Of a DNA stretch of 64,000 nucleotides, positions 1 through 8,373 are shown one piece after another (position 1 is the stretch's first letter; each line of letters begins with the position of its first letter). Source of the stretch: Polynucleobacter sp. MWH-S4W17 (GTDB lineage: Bacteria; Pseudomonadota; Gammaproteobacteria; Burkholderiales; Burkholderiaceae); contig NZ_CP061295.1 of NCBI RefSeq assembly GCF_018687535.1, forward strand, positions 1,798,001 to 1,862,000, given 5' to 3'. Below the pieces are notes generated by a model, which was not told where the DNA came from, searched no databases, and worked only from the letters and a program-made list of their open reading frames with translations. The translations under genes were made by a program, and so were the position numbers.

Positions 1-857
1 GCAATCAACAAGTTCGCTGTCTTAGCATCTACTTTCAACACTTGTGTGAGGTAGAACAAAGCGTAAAACTGACCTGTGTACCAAACCACCGCTTGACCTG
101 CAACCAGACCAAACAATGCCAAGATCACAATCTTCAAGTTCTTCCATTGACCGAATGACTCTGTCAAAGGCGCTTTAGACAATTTGCCTTCTTCTTTCAT
201 CTTCTTGAAAGCTGGAGATTCATTCATGGACAAACGAATCCATACAGAAACTGCCAACAACCCAATAGAAACGATGAAAGGAACGCGCCAGCCCCAAACG
301 TCAAAGTCTGGACCAGTGAATTCACGTGTGAACAAAATCACGAGCAAGGAGAGGAACAAGCCTAAGGTAGCTGTTGTCTGAATCCAAGCTGTGTATGCAC
401 CACGACGACCATGAGGAGCGTGTTCTGCAACGTAAGTAGCAGCACCACCGTACTCACCGCCCAAAGCCAAACCTTGAAGCATACGCAATGCGATCAAGAT
501 CACTGGAGCAGCAACGCCGATGGTTGCATAGTTAGGCAGAATACCCACGATGAAAGTTGCGCCGCCCATCAATAAGATGGTTACCAAGAAGGTGTATTTA
601 CGGCCAATCAAATCGCCGAGACGACCAAACACCAACGCGCCAAATGGACGCACGATGAAACCAGCAGCAAACGCTAACAAAGCAAAAATGAAGGCAGAGC
701 CAGCATCTAGGCCAGAGAAGAATTGCTTAGCAATAATTGCCGCAAGTGAACCGTAAAGATAAAAGTCGTACCACTCAAAAACCGTACCTAAAGATGATGC
801 AAAGATAACTTTGCGTTCTTCAGCGGTCATTGGGGCTGCTTTAGTTGATGTTGACAT
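1..857 (-). CDS. MHS-family MFS transporter (C-terminus cut by window edge)
   Basis: Partial gene: about 285 N-terminal residues are present and the reading frame runs off the left edge without a stop. The ATG at 857 has a good Shine-Dalgarno (AGGAG) seven bases upstream. The protein starts MSTSTKAAPM, then shows FEWYDFYLYG in the first membrane segment, a GRLGDLIGRK loop between helices 2 and 3, and LALGGEYGGAA in helix 4. These are hallmarks of the metabolite:H+ symporter branch (ProP, ShiA, KgtP type) of the major facilitator superfamily. It probably imports a small organic acid or osmolyte with protons across the inner membrane; the substrate cannot be read from sequence. Identity as MHS-type MFS is sure, substrate unknown. 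Confidence 0.9.
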   Translation of the reverse strand, partial: MSTSTKAAPMTAEERKVIFASSLGTVFEWYDFYLYGSLAAIIAKQFFSGLDAGSAFIFALLAFAAGFIVRPFGALVFGRLGDLIGRKYTFLVTILLMGGATFIVGILPNYATIGVAAPVILIALRMLQGLALGGEYGGAATYVAEHAPHGRRGAYTAWIQTTATLGLFLSLLVILFTREFTGPDFDVWGWRVPFIVSIGLLAVSVWIRLSMNESPAFKKMKEEGKLSKAPLTESFGQWKNLKIVILALFGLVAGQAVVWYTGQFYALFYLTQVLKVDAKTANLLI

Positions 858-907
858 CAGTAGCTCCTAACTATTTTTATTAAATAAATAACAACGGGTC
901 GATTATG

Positions 908-925
908 CTTTGAAAAAATTCAAAG
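908..925. promoter_or_regulatory. perfect palindrome upstream of the MFS transporter (possible operator)
   Basis: Inverted repeat CTTTGAA-AAAA-TTCAAAG with seven-base arms and a four-base spacer, about 50-70 bases upstream of the transporter start codon. Its position suits an operator for a dimeric regulator or a short transcript hairpin. There is no T-run to make it a terminator. The assignment as operator is inference only. Confidence 0.3.
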
Positions 926-1033
926 AAATCCACTAGTTAGGGTAATTCCCCATCAAATAGGATCGGGGTTTTCCCGAGATATTTGGGAATTAGAGGTAGC
1001 TACGCAACACCTATGAGCCCAGCGTTGATGCAA

Positions 1034-1663
1034 TTAACGCGTTTTAGTAATAAACATTTTGGGTACGTGCAGATCCCAATAAATAGCAGCTGCGCGCAGT
1101 CCAAAAATTCCGAGCATACAGATCACGGAGCCCTCAACAACATACTGAGGCAAGAAGTTCAGCACCAGAACATAGACGCAACAACCCAAAGTCACCGGAA
1201 TGGCATAAAGCTCATGCGACATGATGAGCGTTTTTCTGCCAGCCAAGACATCGCGCAATAAGCCACCGCCAATGGCAGTAATCACACCCAAAATGACTGG
1301 CGCAATAGGCAGACCATAACCCATGCCCCATGCCTTATCAGCACCCTGAATCGCAAAGAGAGCAGCACCAAATCCGTCGATATACAGCATCCACCGATAA
1401 ATTTGCGGTTGGGTAAAGAAAGATTCTGCAAAGAAGGTGAGGATGCTAGCGCCGAGTGCAAGCCACACATACATTTGGTTCTCAGACCAGAAAATGGGTG
1501 CTTCTAAAATAATGTCGCGAATAGTGCCGCCGCCAATGGCGGTAATTAAACCCAGTACCAAGACGCCAAAGAGGTCTACGCCACGATCTGCAATAGCTAA
1601 GACACCCGTTACCGCAAAGGCCATGGTTGCAATGATGCCAATCCAGAAATTAATGTCTTCCAT
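1034..1663 (-). CDS. TRIC/YicG-like (UPF0126) membrane channel protein
   Basis: A 209-aa integral membrane protein of the trimeric intracellular cation (TRIC) channel family, once UPF0126 and represented by E. coli YicG. It has about seven hydrophobic segments arranged as two similar halves, each with the family motif: GGGTIRD (around residue 45) and GGGLLRD (around residue 128). The start is set at ATG 1663 (MEDINFWIG). A longer in-frame reading up to 1879 is rejected because it would run through the promoter and 5' end of the divergent gene at 1754 and adds a non-family N-terminus. Prokaryotic members conduct K+; a transport role in glycine uptake has also been proposed for YicG. Function here is inferred from family. 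Confidence 0.85.
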   Translation of the reverse strand: MEDINFWIGIIATMAFAVTGVLAIADRGVDLFGVLVLGLITAIGGGTIRDIILEAPIFWSENQMYVWLALGASILTFFAESFFTQPQIYRWMLYIDGFGAALFAIQGADKAWGMGYGLPIAPVILGVITAIGGGLLRDVLAGRKTLIMSHELYAIPVTLGCCVYVLVLNFLPQYVVEGSVICMLGIFGLRAAAIYWDLHVPKMFITKTR

Positions 1664-1753
1664 AACATTGAGTCTAATGCACTTTGTCTGAGCACAGACT
1701 TGAATGACCATCCTCAATATACTGTCAGCTATGTGTGCAAATAAGGTGTTGAT

Positions 1754-2434
1754 ATGACCTCCAAGCTGTATAGCTTTTGGCGCAGCTCCGCCGCTTTTCG
1801 GGTTCGCATTGCCCTCAATCTCAAGGGTATGGATTATCAAATCATTCCCGTACATCTCGGTAAAAATGGTGGAGATCAATTGGGCGAGGAGTATGGCAAG
1901 AAAAATCCCAGTCGCCTAGTGCCTCTTCTAGAAGATGGCAAAAAAAGTATTCATCAATCCTTAGCCATTATTGAGTACCTCGAAGAGATTCAATCTGAGC
2001 CAGCACTTCTACCAACACTAGCGATTGATCGCGCATGGGTGCGTGCTATTGCAATGGATATTGCGAGCGATATTCACCCAATCAATAATTTACGGGTGTT
2101 GCGTTATCTGATCAAGAAACTCGGCATCAGCAGTGAGGCGAAGGATGAATGGTATGGGCACTGGATCAAGGTTGGACTCGAAAGTGTAGAGATGCAATTA
2201 AGTCTTGATCCACGGGTTGGGAGATTTGCCTATGGCGATCAACCTGGCTTGATTGATGTCTGCTTAGTGCCCCAACTCTTTAATGCACTAAGCGCAAGAG
2301 TAGATGTAAAGCCTTACCCCACTCTCATGCGAATCTTTCATGAATGCATGACATTGCCCGCCTTTAACGATGCCTCTTGGGAAAAACAAATGGATGCTGA
2401 GGGACTAAATCCCGTTGCTCCACCACAAAAATAA
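1754..2434 (+). CDS. maiA: maleylacetoacetate isomerase (zeta-class GST)
   Basis: A 226-aa glutathione S-transferase fold protein. The N-terminal thioredoxin-like half contains YSFWRSSAAFRVRIAL, the zeta-class signature that places the catalytic serine(s), followed by NPSRLVPLLEDG and QSLAIIEYLEE, which bind glutathione. The all-helical C-terminal half includes DQPGLIDVCLVPQL. Zeta GSTs isomerise maleylacetoacetate (or maleylpyruvate) to the fumaryl form in tyrosine or gentisate breakdown. No other gene of those pathways is next to it, so the physiological substrate is open. The gene is divergent from the TRIC-like gene, and its last 30 bases overlap the convergent AEC transporter gene. Confidence 0.85.
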   Translation: MTSKLYSFWRSSAAFRVRIALNLKGMDYQIIPVHLGKNGGDQLGEEYGKKNPSRLVPLLEDGKKSIHQSLAIIEYLEEIQSEPALLPTLAIDRAWVRAIAMDIASDIHPINNLRVLRYLIKKLGISSEAKDEWYGHWIKVGLESVEMQLSLDPRVGRFAYGDQPGLIDVCLVPQLFNALSARVDVKPYPTLMRIFHECMTLPAFNDASWEKQMDAEGLNPVAPPQK

Positions 2435-3334
2435 AGAGAGCGTCAGCAAAGAACTCACGGTAGTAATTAGTACCACTCTAGAAATCACACTACCGTCAGC
2501 CTTGTAGTACTGCGCCAACATAAAGGGGCCCGTACCAGTGGGTAGCGCGCTGAGTATGACGATGGCACTTACCCACAATGCTGGCAACTCCAAGATGGGG
2601 CCCGCAATGACCCAAGCAATCAAGGGTTGAAGAATCAACTTTGCCAAACTGATACCCCAAGCCCGAGCAGGAGCGGCAGTACTTTTTTGCATCAGAAATA
2701 AACCGATGGAAACGAGAGCGCAAGGTGTTGATGCGGCAGCTAAGAACGCAATTACTTGTGCAATCGGATCATACAAAGTTAAATCACTCGAGGCCCACAA
2801 TAGACCCGCAACTGGAGCTATTAACAAGGGATTAGTGCAAAGCGATTTAATGACGCTTAAACCAATCTCATGCGGCTTCTTATGCGACAAGATGCCGATC
2901 TCAATCAAGACCGTCGCCAGGGCAAACATGACAAACACAATGAAGGTGGAAATAATCGCAGGGGCTAAACCATCTTGGCCAAGGGCAAGTGCGCACAAAG
3001 GAATCCCCATATACCCAGTATTTGAATAAGAGGCGCTGAGGCTATCAAAACTGGCTGCCGCTAAATCGCGATGACATACCCAGCTTACCAAGAGCACCAG
3101 TAGAAAAACAATTAAACAACTTAGAAAAAAAGCAGTGATGAAACCAGGTTGCCAAAGCGTTTGCCATCCACTATTGGCGGCAAAGTTAAATAGTTGCGCA
3201 GGCAATGCCAACCAAACAACAAAACGATTGAGCTCAACTGAAGCATTAATGCCTAACTTACCAGTACGCCCACCAACATACCCAATCAATATGAGTAGGA
3301 ATACTGGGAGAACTACATTAAATACGTAGAGCAA
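2405..3334 (-). CDS. AEC-family (auxin efflux carrier type) permease
   Basis: A 309-aa, roughly ten-helix membrane protein. The opening residues FNVVLPVFLLILIGYVGGR, the segment FVVWLALPAQLFNFAA, and the C-terminal LPTGTGPFMLAQYY are typical of the bacterial auxin-efflux-carrier/MleP-like family, which exports or imports small carboxylates such as malate or malonate. The substrate is not predictable. The most likely start is a TTG at 3334, because no ATG precedes the conserved N-terminus and no clear Shine-Dalgarno is visible. It lies 27 bases downstream of the gamma-carbonic-anhydrase gene on the same strand and may be co-transcribed with it. Its 3' end overlaps maiA tail to tail. Confidence 0.85.
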   Translation of the reverse strand: MLYVFNVVLPVFLLILIGYVGGRTGKLGINASVELNRFVVWLALPAQLFNFAANSGWQTLWQPGFITAFFLSCLIVFLLVLLVSWVCHRDLAAASFDSLSASYSNTGYMGIPLCALALGQDGLAPAIISTFIVFVMFALATVLIEIGILSHKKPHEIGLSVIKSLCTNPLLIAPVAGLLWASSDLTLYDPIAQVIAFLAAASTPCALVSIGLFLMQKSTAAPARAWGISLAKLILQPLIAWVIAGPILELPALWVSAIVILSALPTGTGPFMLAQYYKADGSVISRVVLITTVSSLLTLSLFLWWSNGI

Positions 3335-3361
3335 AATATTTAACGAGTGATAGTTAAGAGA

Positions 3362-3886
3362 TTAGGAAATTTTCTTCAGCGTCTTCATATAACGCTGCGC
3401 ATTTTTGACATATCGACCAGCGATATCGTGGATGCCAGCAATCTGCTCCGGGGTCAACTCTTTTACCGCCTTAGCGGGAGTCCCCAAAATCATGGAGCCA
3501 TCCGGAAATTCTTTTCCTTCGGTAACAAGCGCGCCCGCACCTACGAGACAGTTTTTTCCAATCTTTGCGCCATTCAAAATCACCGCGCCAATGCCAATCA
3601 AACTACCGTCTCCGATGTAGCAACCATGCAGCATCACTTGATGACCAACAGTGACCTGCTTACCAATGATGAGTGGATAGCCTGGATCGGTGTGCAAAAC
3701 AGAAGCATCTTGCACATTGCTGCCTGCGCCGATTTGAATGAGGTCGTTATCGCCGCGGATAACGACTTTAGGCCAGATACTCGCATCTTGATGAAGTTCA
3801 ACCTTGCCGATCACTTCTGCGCTGTCGGCAACCCAAGCACCCTCAGCTAGATGAGGGGCATTTCCGTCTAGTTCAAATATAGCCAT
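3362..3886 (-). CDS. gamma carbonic anhydrase-like hexapeptide-repeat protein
   Basis: A 174-aa left-handed beta-helix protein of the gamma-carbonic anhydrase/YrdA/PaaY group. Hexapeptide repeats run from about residue 15 to 130 (for example AEVIGK, ASIWPK, CLVGAG), and the zinc-ligand histidines appear in SVLHTD and in [11 protein letters not shown]. It probably forms a trimer with metal sites at subunit interfaces. Many members show little or no CO2 hydration, so catalytic activity is uncertain. There is no Shine-Dalgarno ahead of ATG 3886, but a perfect TATAAT sits so close that the message may be leaderless (see promoter entry). Confidence 0.88.
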   Translation of the reverse strand: MAIFELDGNAPHLAEGAWVADSAEVIGKVELHQDASIWPKVVIRGDNDLIQIGAGSNVQDASVLHTDPGYPLIIGKQVTVGHQVMLHGCYIGDGSLIGIGAVILNGAKIGKNCLVGAGALVTEGKEFPDGSMILGTPAKAVKELTPEQIAGIHDIAGRYVKNAQRYMKTLKKIS

Positions 3887-3891
3887 TACTT

Positions 3892-3920
3892 ATTATAGGT
3901 ATCATTCAGGGCATGGATAA
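3892..3920 (-). promoter_or_regulatory. probable promoter of the gamma-carbonic-anhydrase gene
   Basis: On the minus strand a perfect -10 box TATAAT (3897 to 3892) is preceded, with a 17-base spacer, by a weak -35 TTATCC (3920 to 3915). The predicted transcription start falls at about 3885-3886, which is the first base of the start codon. This would give a leaderless mRNA, consistent with the missing ribosome-binding site. Confidence 0.45.
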
Positions 3921-4022
3921 ACGTTGTAGCCATAAAGCAGTATTACTAGTTTAGTTGGCGCCCTGTTGTATAAGAATTTTTTTGGTTTATCATCGTTTTT
4001 ACATACATCTAAGGGAGAACCC

Positions 4023-4385
4023 ATGAAAAAAATCCTCATCGCATTGGCCGCTTTAGCCGCATTTTCCGGTCTTACTCAAGCACAAGAAACCATCAAGGTA
4101 TTAAGCACGCAAGAGCTCGCGAATGTTTGCAAACTTCCTGCAAGCCCAGAATCCCTTAGCTTCTGTATTGGTTTTACTACTTCTGTTTATGAAACTTATT
4201 TAGCAACTCGTCACCCACAACGTGCGAAGCCATTTATTTGCGTTAAGCAACCTGCTCCAGCACGTGATGAAGTCATTGGTGATTTTGTGAAGTTTGCCAA
4301 TAGCACTCCACAAGTTGCAGACAAACCAGCAGCAGGTGTTTTCTTGGGCTTCTTAGCTTCACGCTTCCCTTGCGCCAGAAAATAA
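4023..4385 (+). CDS. small exported Rap1a/Tai-like protein
   Basis: A 120-aa protein with a clear Sec signal peptide (MKKILIALAALAAFSGLTQA, cleavage near residue 20). The mature part carries four cysteines (VCKL, FCIG, ICVK, PCAR), expected to form two disulfides in the periplasm. The pattern resembles the Rap1a/Tai immunity-protein fold, which protects against type VI amidase effectors. No effector or type VI gene is nearby, and many members of this fold are orphan periplasmic proteins, so an immunity role is not supported by context. Start chosen at ATG 4023 after AAGGGAG; an upstream in-frame ATG at 3966 would spoil the signal peptide. A glycine-zipper lipoprotein follows 47 bases downstream. 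Confidence 0.7.
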   Translation: MKKILIALAALAAFSGLTQAQETIKVLSTQELANVCKLPASPESLSFCIGFTTSVYETYLATRHPQRAKPFICVKQPAPARDEVIGDFVKFANSTPQVADKPAAGVFLGFLASRFPCARK

Positions 4386-4432
4386 TCTAAGTAACTTAGA
4401 CAAACGAATACCCATTTAAAGGATCAGCTGAG

Positions 4433-4720
4433 ATGAAAAAAATTATCGCAATTACCGCAGCAACTTTAGCAATCGCTGGTTGCTCAAACATGAGCAACAC
4501 CGAGCAACGTACACTCTCAGGCGCAGGCATTGGCGCAGCAGCTGGTGCTGTTGGCACGGCAATCTTCCACGGCAATCCTATCTGGGGCGCAGTTGGTGGT
4601 GCAGCAGTGGGTGCAGCATCTGGCTATGTCTATGATGCTTACAAGAAAAATGAAGCCTCTAATTACAATGCTGGCTACAACGCTGGAAAAAAGAATCAGC
4701 CAGCTCAGGCACCTAATTAA
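4433..4720 (+). CDS. glycine-zipper lipoprotein
   Basis: A 95-aa predicted outer-membrane lipoprotein: signal sequence MKKIIAITAATLAIAGC with the lipidated cysteine at residue 17. It is followed by a Gly/Ala-rich segment (GAGIGAAAGAVGTAIF and AVGGAAVGAASGYVYD, about residues 30-66) in which glycines recur every four residues, the glycine-zipper pattern of YMGG/OmpA-like small lipoproteins. The C-terminus is short and polar. Such proteins associate with membranes, but no specific role is known. It is preceded by a purine-rich ribosome-binding region (AAGGATC) and followed by an intrinsic terminator, so it may be the last gene of a two-gene unit with the Rap1a/Tai-like gene. Confidence 0.75.
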   Translation: MKKIIAITAATLAIAGCSNMSNTEQRTLSGAGIGAAAGAVGTAIFHGNPIWGAVGGAAVGAASGYVYDAYKKNEASNYNAGYNAGKKNQPAQAPN

Positions 4721-4775
4721 TAAGCCTAGCTAAGCAGAATACCCAGGCCTATTGAGGCCCGAGTTCAGCAATACC

Positions 4776-4810
4776 AACCCAGCTCGTATTAATTTACCAG
4801 CTGGGTTTTT
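4776..4810 (+). terminator. intrinsic terminator after the lipoprotein gene
   Basis: Nine-base stem AACCCAGCT / AGCTGGGTT (4776-4784 with 4799-4807), a 14-base loop, then a T-run. The right arm overlaps the last codons of the convergent OsmC gene. Orientation fits termination of rightward transcription. Confidence 0.6.
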
Positions 4811-5178
4811 ATTTGAATCTGCCCTGCCAATGCTTTATGGATTGGACATTTATCTGCAATCTCAAGTAAGCGCTCTTTTTCTTCAGCACTCAAGTTGCCT
4901 TGCAACTGAATCTCGCGGGAGAATGTTTCAACATCATCATTCCGTTCGATATCCACAGTTACGATAGCATTGTCTAATTTCATTTCTTTGCGCCCAGCGT
5001 ACATCTTTAAAGTCATTGAGGTACAGGCTGCCAAAGCAGCACCAAGATATTCGTGAGGACTTGGGCCGGTATCAGAGCCTCCTTTAGAAACTTCAGCATC
5101 AGACAAAAAATGTAAATCACCAGCAGTTAATTTCTGCTGAAGGGGGCCTTGGCCAAACTGCGAAACTACTTTTCTCAT
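4789..5178 (-). CDS. OsmC-family thiol peroxidase
   Basis: A 129-aa protein of the OsmC/Ohr superfamily. The two redox cysteines are visible: one in ALAACTSMTLKMYA on the long helix (about residue 51), the other in ADKCPIHKAL near the C-terminus. The motif GPSPHEYLGAAL is typical of the YhfA/OsmC-like branch. These enzymes reduce organic hydroperoxides in the cytoplasm using thiols. Good AGGA ribosome-binding site ahead of ATG 5178. A rhodanese gene lies 47 bases upstream on the same strand, so a joint sulfur/oxidant role is possible. It is convergent with the lipoprotein gene. A second OsmC paralogue is at 39548. Confidence 0.88.
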   Translation of the reverse strand: MRKVVSQFGQGPLQQKLTAGDLHFLSDAEVSKGGSDTGPSPHEYLGAALAACTSMTLKMYAGRKEMKLDNAIVTVDIERNDDVETFSREIQLQGNLSAEEKERLLEIADKCPIHKALAGQIQIKTQLVN

Positions 5179-5225
5179 AAGAATCCTAAAAAATTATTAA
5201 TGCAAAAAAATCATCAAGACCGACT

Positions 5226-5636
5226 TTAACTGGAATGGGATTTGCTTGCTTTTGCTACGATGGGTAATTGCGCCTTCTTCCAAGCACTAAAGCCACCCTC
5301 TAAGTGGCATATATTAGGGACACCCATTCTCTGGAGGGTTTGTGTTGCTAGGGCCGAACGCCAAGCTGAGGCGCAATACAACACGATCCTCTTGCCTTCC
5401 CCAAAGATTGGTTTGTAATAAGGGCTGTCAGGGTCAACCCAAAACTCCAACATTCCCCTGGGGGCATGCAGCGCATTTGGAATCATGCCCTCTCGCTCTA
5501 ATTCACGAACATCCCGTATATCCACAAACACCACATTTGTATCTACCAATAAATCTGACGCCATTTCCATGGAGAGCGTCTCAATTTCAGCCATTGCCTC
5601 CTGAATGAGCTCTTGATACCCAATCTTTAATTTCAC
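5226..5636 (-). CDS. rhodanese-like sulfurtransferase
   Basis: A 136-aa single rhodanese domain. The active-site loop VLYCASAWRSALAT supplies the persulfide-forming cysteine (about residue 91), and VDIRDVRELEREG and HAPRGMLEFW are the CH2-type structural motifs. It probably carries sulfane sulfur between thiols in the cytoplasm. I prefer the GTG at 5636, six bases after AGGAG; a TTG at 5639 is only three bases from it. The downstream neighbour on the same strand is an OsmC peroxidase; the upstream Na+/H+ antiporter gene is divergent. Confidence 0.85.
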   Translation of the reverse strand: MKLKIGYQELIQEAMAEIETLSMEMASDLLVDTNVVFVDIRDVRELEREGMIPNALHAPRGMLEFWVDPDSPYYKPIFGEGKRIVLYCASAWRSALATQTLQRMGVPNICHLEGGFSAWKKAQLPIVAKASKSHSS

Positions 5637-5694
5637 CAAAATCTCCTAAATTAACAATGTCTGAGCCTCACCAAGCACCTGCTACCATTCTGCT

Positions 5695-6957
5695 ATGAAC
5701 TTTACCCCCACAGAACTTGGTGCGAGCATTATTTTTGCAATTGCTGTTTTGCATACCTTTTGCACAGGCTATTTTGAAACGATTGCTAAAAAATCGCCTC
5801 GACATGCTGGTCTTTGGCATCTCCTTGGTGAAGTAGAAATTGTTTTTGGTTTTTGGGCTGCCATACTGGTTATTTTTATTTCCTTATATGACGACTTAGG
5901 GACTGCTAAGAACTTTCTGAATAAACGCAATTTCACAGAACCACTCTTTGTCTTTGCCATCATGATTGTGGCTGGCACAAAACCCATTCTGTATTTTTCT
6001 ACTCAAATTTTGCATGTGCTGGCCAATGGCCTGCAATATCTTTTGCGTATCAGAAGCGCTCCTGCTTTATATTTTTTAACTCTAGGGGCCACACCACTCC
6101 TTGGCTCTTTGATCACCGAGCCTGCAGCGATGACTCTGGCTGCTTTTTTATTGCGCGATCTTGTCTATCGTCACCAATGTTCTAAAGCGCTTCTATTTGG
6201 CACCCTTGGCGTGCTCTTTGTGAATATCTCCATTGGAGGCACACTCACCAATTTTGCTGCTCCGCCTGTTCTGATGGTGGCCTCTACCTGGGGATGGAGT
6301 TCAGCATTTATGTTTAGCAACTTTGGTCTAGAGTCTTGCATTGCGATCTTCATCAATGCTCTGGCAGCAACGCTTTTATTTCATCACCAATTGATTGAAC
6401 CTAATGCCGATAAAGGGGAAGTAAAAATTCCTTTCGCAGTCATTTTGACGCACCTAGTTTTCTTATTTGGTGTGGTTTACTTTGCGCATGATCCGATTAT
6501 TTTCACGTGGACTCTGCTCTTCTTTATTGGTTACACCACGGCATATCCAAAACATCAAAGTCCTCTCATCCTGAAAGAAGCACTTTTAGTGGGATTCTTC
6601 CTGGGTGGCTTAGTAGTATTGGGTTCATTGCAAGGATGGTGGCTGCAACCCATTCTCGAAATGATGAGCCCTACCGCAGTCTTTTATGGCAGTCTTGGTT
6701 TAACTGCTTTCACTGACAATGCGGCACTCACCTATTTAGGATCATTGGTTACGGGAACCTCACCGGAGTTCAAGCTGGCATTAGTGGGTGGAGCGGTTGC
6801 CGGTGGTGGCCTCACCGTTATTGCTAATGCCCCCAACCCAGCGGGTATTGCGATCTTGCGTGGCCACTTTCCTGGGCATACGGTTTCAGCGCTGTATTTA
6901 TTGATTGCGGCCATTCCGCCCACCATCGTGGCAATTCTGGCTTACAGACTCATATAA
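5695..6957 (+). CDS. putative Na+/H+ antiporter
   Basis: A 420-aa protein with about 11-12 membrane segments. The helices contain features of the ion-transporter superfamily of antiporters: ATPLLGSLITEPAAMTLAA, FVNISIGGTLTNFAAPPVLMV and LTAFTDNAALTYLGSLV, the last two being the discontinuous helices with polar residues that form the cation path. It matches the family annotated as putative Na+/H+ antiporter (close in logic to NhaD/ArsB-type transporters). It probably exchanges Na+ for H+ at the inner membrane. Start ATG 5695 is divergent from the rhodanese gene with 58 bases between. Ion specificity is not shown by sequence. Confidence 0.75.
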   Translation: MNFTPTELGASIIFAIAVLHTFCTGYFETIAKKSPRHAGLWHLLGEVEIVFGFWAAILVIFISLYDDLGTAKNFLNKRNFTEPLFVFAIMIVAGTKPILYFSTQILHVLANGLQYLLRIRSAPALYFLTLGATPLLGSLITEPAAMTLAAFLLRDLVYRHQCSKALLFGTLGVLFVNISIGGTLTNFAAPPVLMVASTWGWSSAFMFSNFGLESCIAIFINALAATLLFHHQLIEPNADKGEVKIPFAVILTHLVFLFGVVYFAHDPIIFTWTLLFFIGYTTAYPKHQSPLILKEALLVGFFLGGLVVLGSLQGWWLQPILEMMSPTAVFYGSLGLTAFTDNAALTYLGSLVTGTSPEFKLALVGGAVAGGGLTVIANAPNPAGIAILRGHFPGHTVSALYLLIAAIPPTIVAILAYRLI

Positions 6958-7023
6958 GAACAACTTGGGTCTTAGGCGGTAAAATCTGAGCTTCGCCCCC
7001 AGCTATACACCTGAGAACGGCAT

Positions 7024-8373
7024 ATGAAAAAGCTCTACATCAAAACCTTTGGCTGTCAAATGAACGAGTACGACTCGGGAAAAATGGCAGACCTCCTGCA
7101 TGCGGATGAAGGCATGGTCATGACGGATCGCCCTGAAGATGCCGACGTGGTTCTTCTCAACACCTGCTCTATCCGCGAAAAAGCGGAAGATAAAGTCTTT
7201 TCAGATTTAGGACGGCTGCGTGAACTCAAAAAAACGAAGCCTGACTTACTGATTGGTGTTGGTGGCTGCGTTGCCAGCCAAGAAGGTCAACAAATTGTTA
7301 GCCGCGCTCCTTACGTAGATGTTGTGTTTGGACCTCAAACACTCCATCGCTTATCCGACCTCATTGCACAGCGTCGCAAAACAGGCATCTCACAAGTGGA
7401 TATTTCTTTTCCTGAAATCGAAAAGTTTGATCATCTTCCCGCATCTCGCCAAACTCGTGGCTCTGCATACGTCTCCATCATGGAAGGTTGCTCTAAGTAT
7501 TGCAGCTACTGTGTTGTGCCATATACGCGTGGTGAAGAAGTCTCAAGACCATTTGATGATGTGCTGACAGAAGTCGCTGGCCTAGCAAGTAAAGGCGTTA
7601 AAGAAATTGTTCTGCTTGGTCAAAACGTAAACGCCTATCTTGGCAAGATGGGTGATACCGAAGAAATCGCTGACTTTGCTCTATTGATTGAATACATCGC
7701 TGAAATTCCTGGGGTTGAACGAATTCGCTTTACCACCAGCCATCCTAAAGAATTTACACAACGCCTCATCGACGTCTACGCCAAAGTACCTAAGCTTGTC
7801 AGTCACCTGCATCTGCCCGTACAACATGGGTCGGATTCTATGCTCTCAGCGATGAAACGTGGCTATACGGCACTGGAGTTCAAGAGCATTATTCGCAAGA
7901 TGCGCGCTGTTCGTCCCGACCTGACACTGTCGAGTGATTTCATTGTGGGTTTCCCAGGAGAAACTGAGGCTGACTTTGAAAAACTATTGAAGATGGTGAA
8001 AGATCTGAACTTTGATAACAGCTTTTGTTTTATCTTTAGCCCACGTCCAGGAACTCCAGCAGCGAATCTTCACGATGACACACCATACGAAGTCAAACTC
8101 AAGCGTCTCCAAACTTTATTGGCATTGGTTGAGGGACAGGCAAACCAAATTAGCCAAAAAATGCTGGGTAATATTGAAAGAGTATTGATTGAAGGTCTTG
8201 CCAAAGATGGCATCAACTTACAAGGTCGCGCTGAAAATAATCGTGTCATTCATTTCACAGCACCCGTTCAAGATATTGAGAGCCTGATTGGTCAATTCGT
8301 AGACATTCGTATTACGGAAGTTCTGAACTACACCCTCAGAGGCGATTTGGTAGAAGCACATGTCAGCCAATAA
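7024..8373 (+). CDS. miaB: tRNA-2-methylthio-N6-dimethylallyladenosine synthase MiaB
   Basis: A 449-aa radical-SAM methylthiotransferase that adds a methylthio group to i6A37 of tRNAs reading UNN codons. The N-terminal domain has the three auxiliary [4Fe-4S] cysteines C11, C48 and C82 ([23 protein letters not shown]). The radical-SAM core has CSKYCSYC (C156, C160, C163), and a C-terminal TRAM domain follows (about residues 375-445). Length matches the family. It overlaps ybeY by 14 bases, so the two are surely co-transcribed. In related genomes phoH sits between them; here it is missing. Confidence 0.97.
   Translation: MKKLYIKTFGCQMNEYDSGKMADLLHADEGMVMTDRPEDADVVLLNTCSIREKAEDKVFSDLGRLRELKKTKPDLLIGVGGCVASQEGQQIVSRAPYVDVVFGPQTLHRLSDLIAQRRKTGISQVDISFPEIEKFDHLPASRQTRGSAYVSIMEGCSKYCSYCVVPYTRGEEVSRPFDDVLTEVAGLASKGVKEIVLLGQNVNAYLGKMGDTEEIADFALLIEYIAEIPGVERIRFTTSHPKEFTQRLIDVYAKVPKLVSHLHLPVQHGSDSMLSAMKRGYTALEFKSIIRKMRAVRPDLTLSSDFIVGFPGETEADFEKLLKMVKDLNFDNSFCFIFSPRPGTPAANLHDDTPYEVKLKRLQTLLALVEGQANQISQKMLGNIERVLIEGLAKDGINLQGRAENNRVIHFTAPVQDIESLIGQFVDIRITEVLNYTLRGDLVEAHVSQ

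Noticed and set aside
1664..1879. N-terminal extension of the TRIC-like gene by 72 residues
   Set aside because: It would overlap the divergent maiA start, is not part of the family, and ATG 1663 gives the expected N-terminus.
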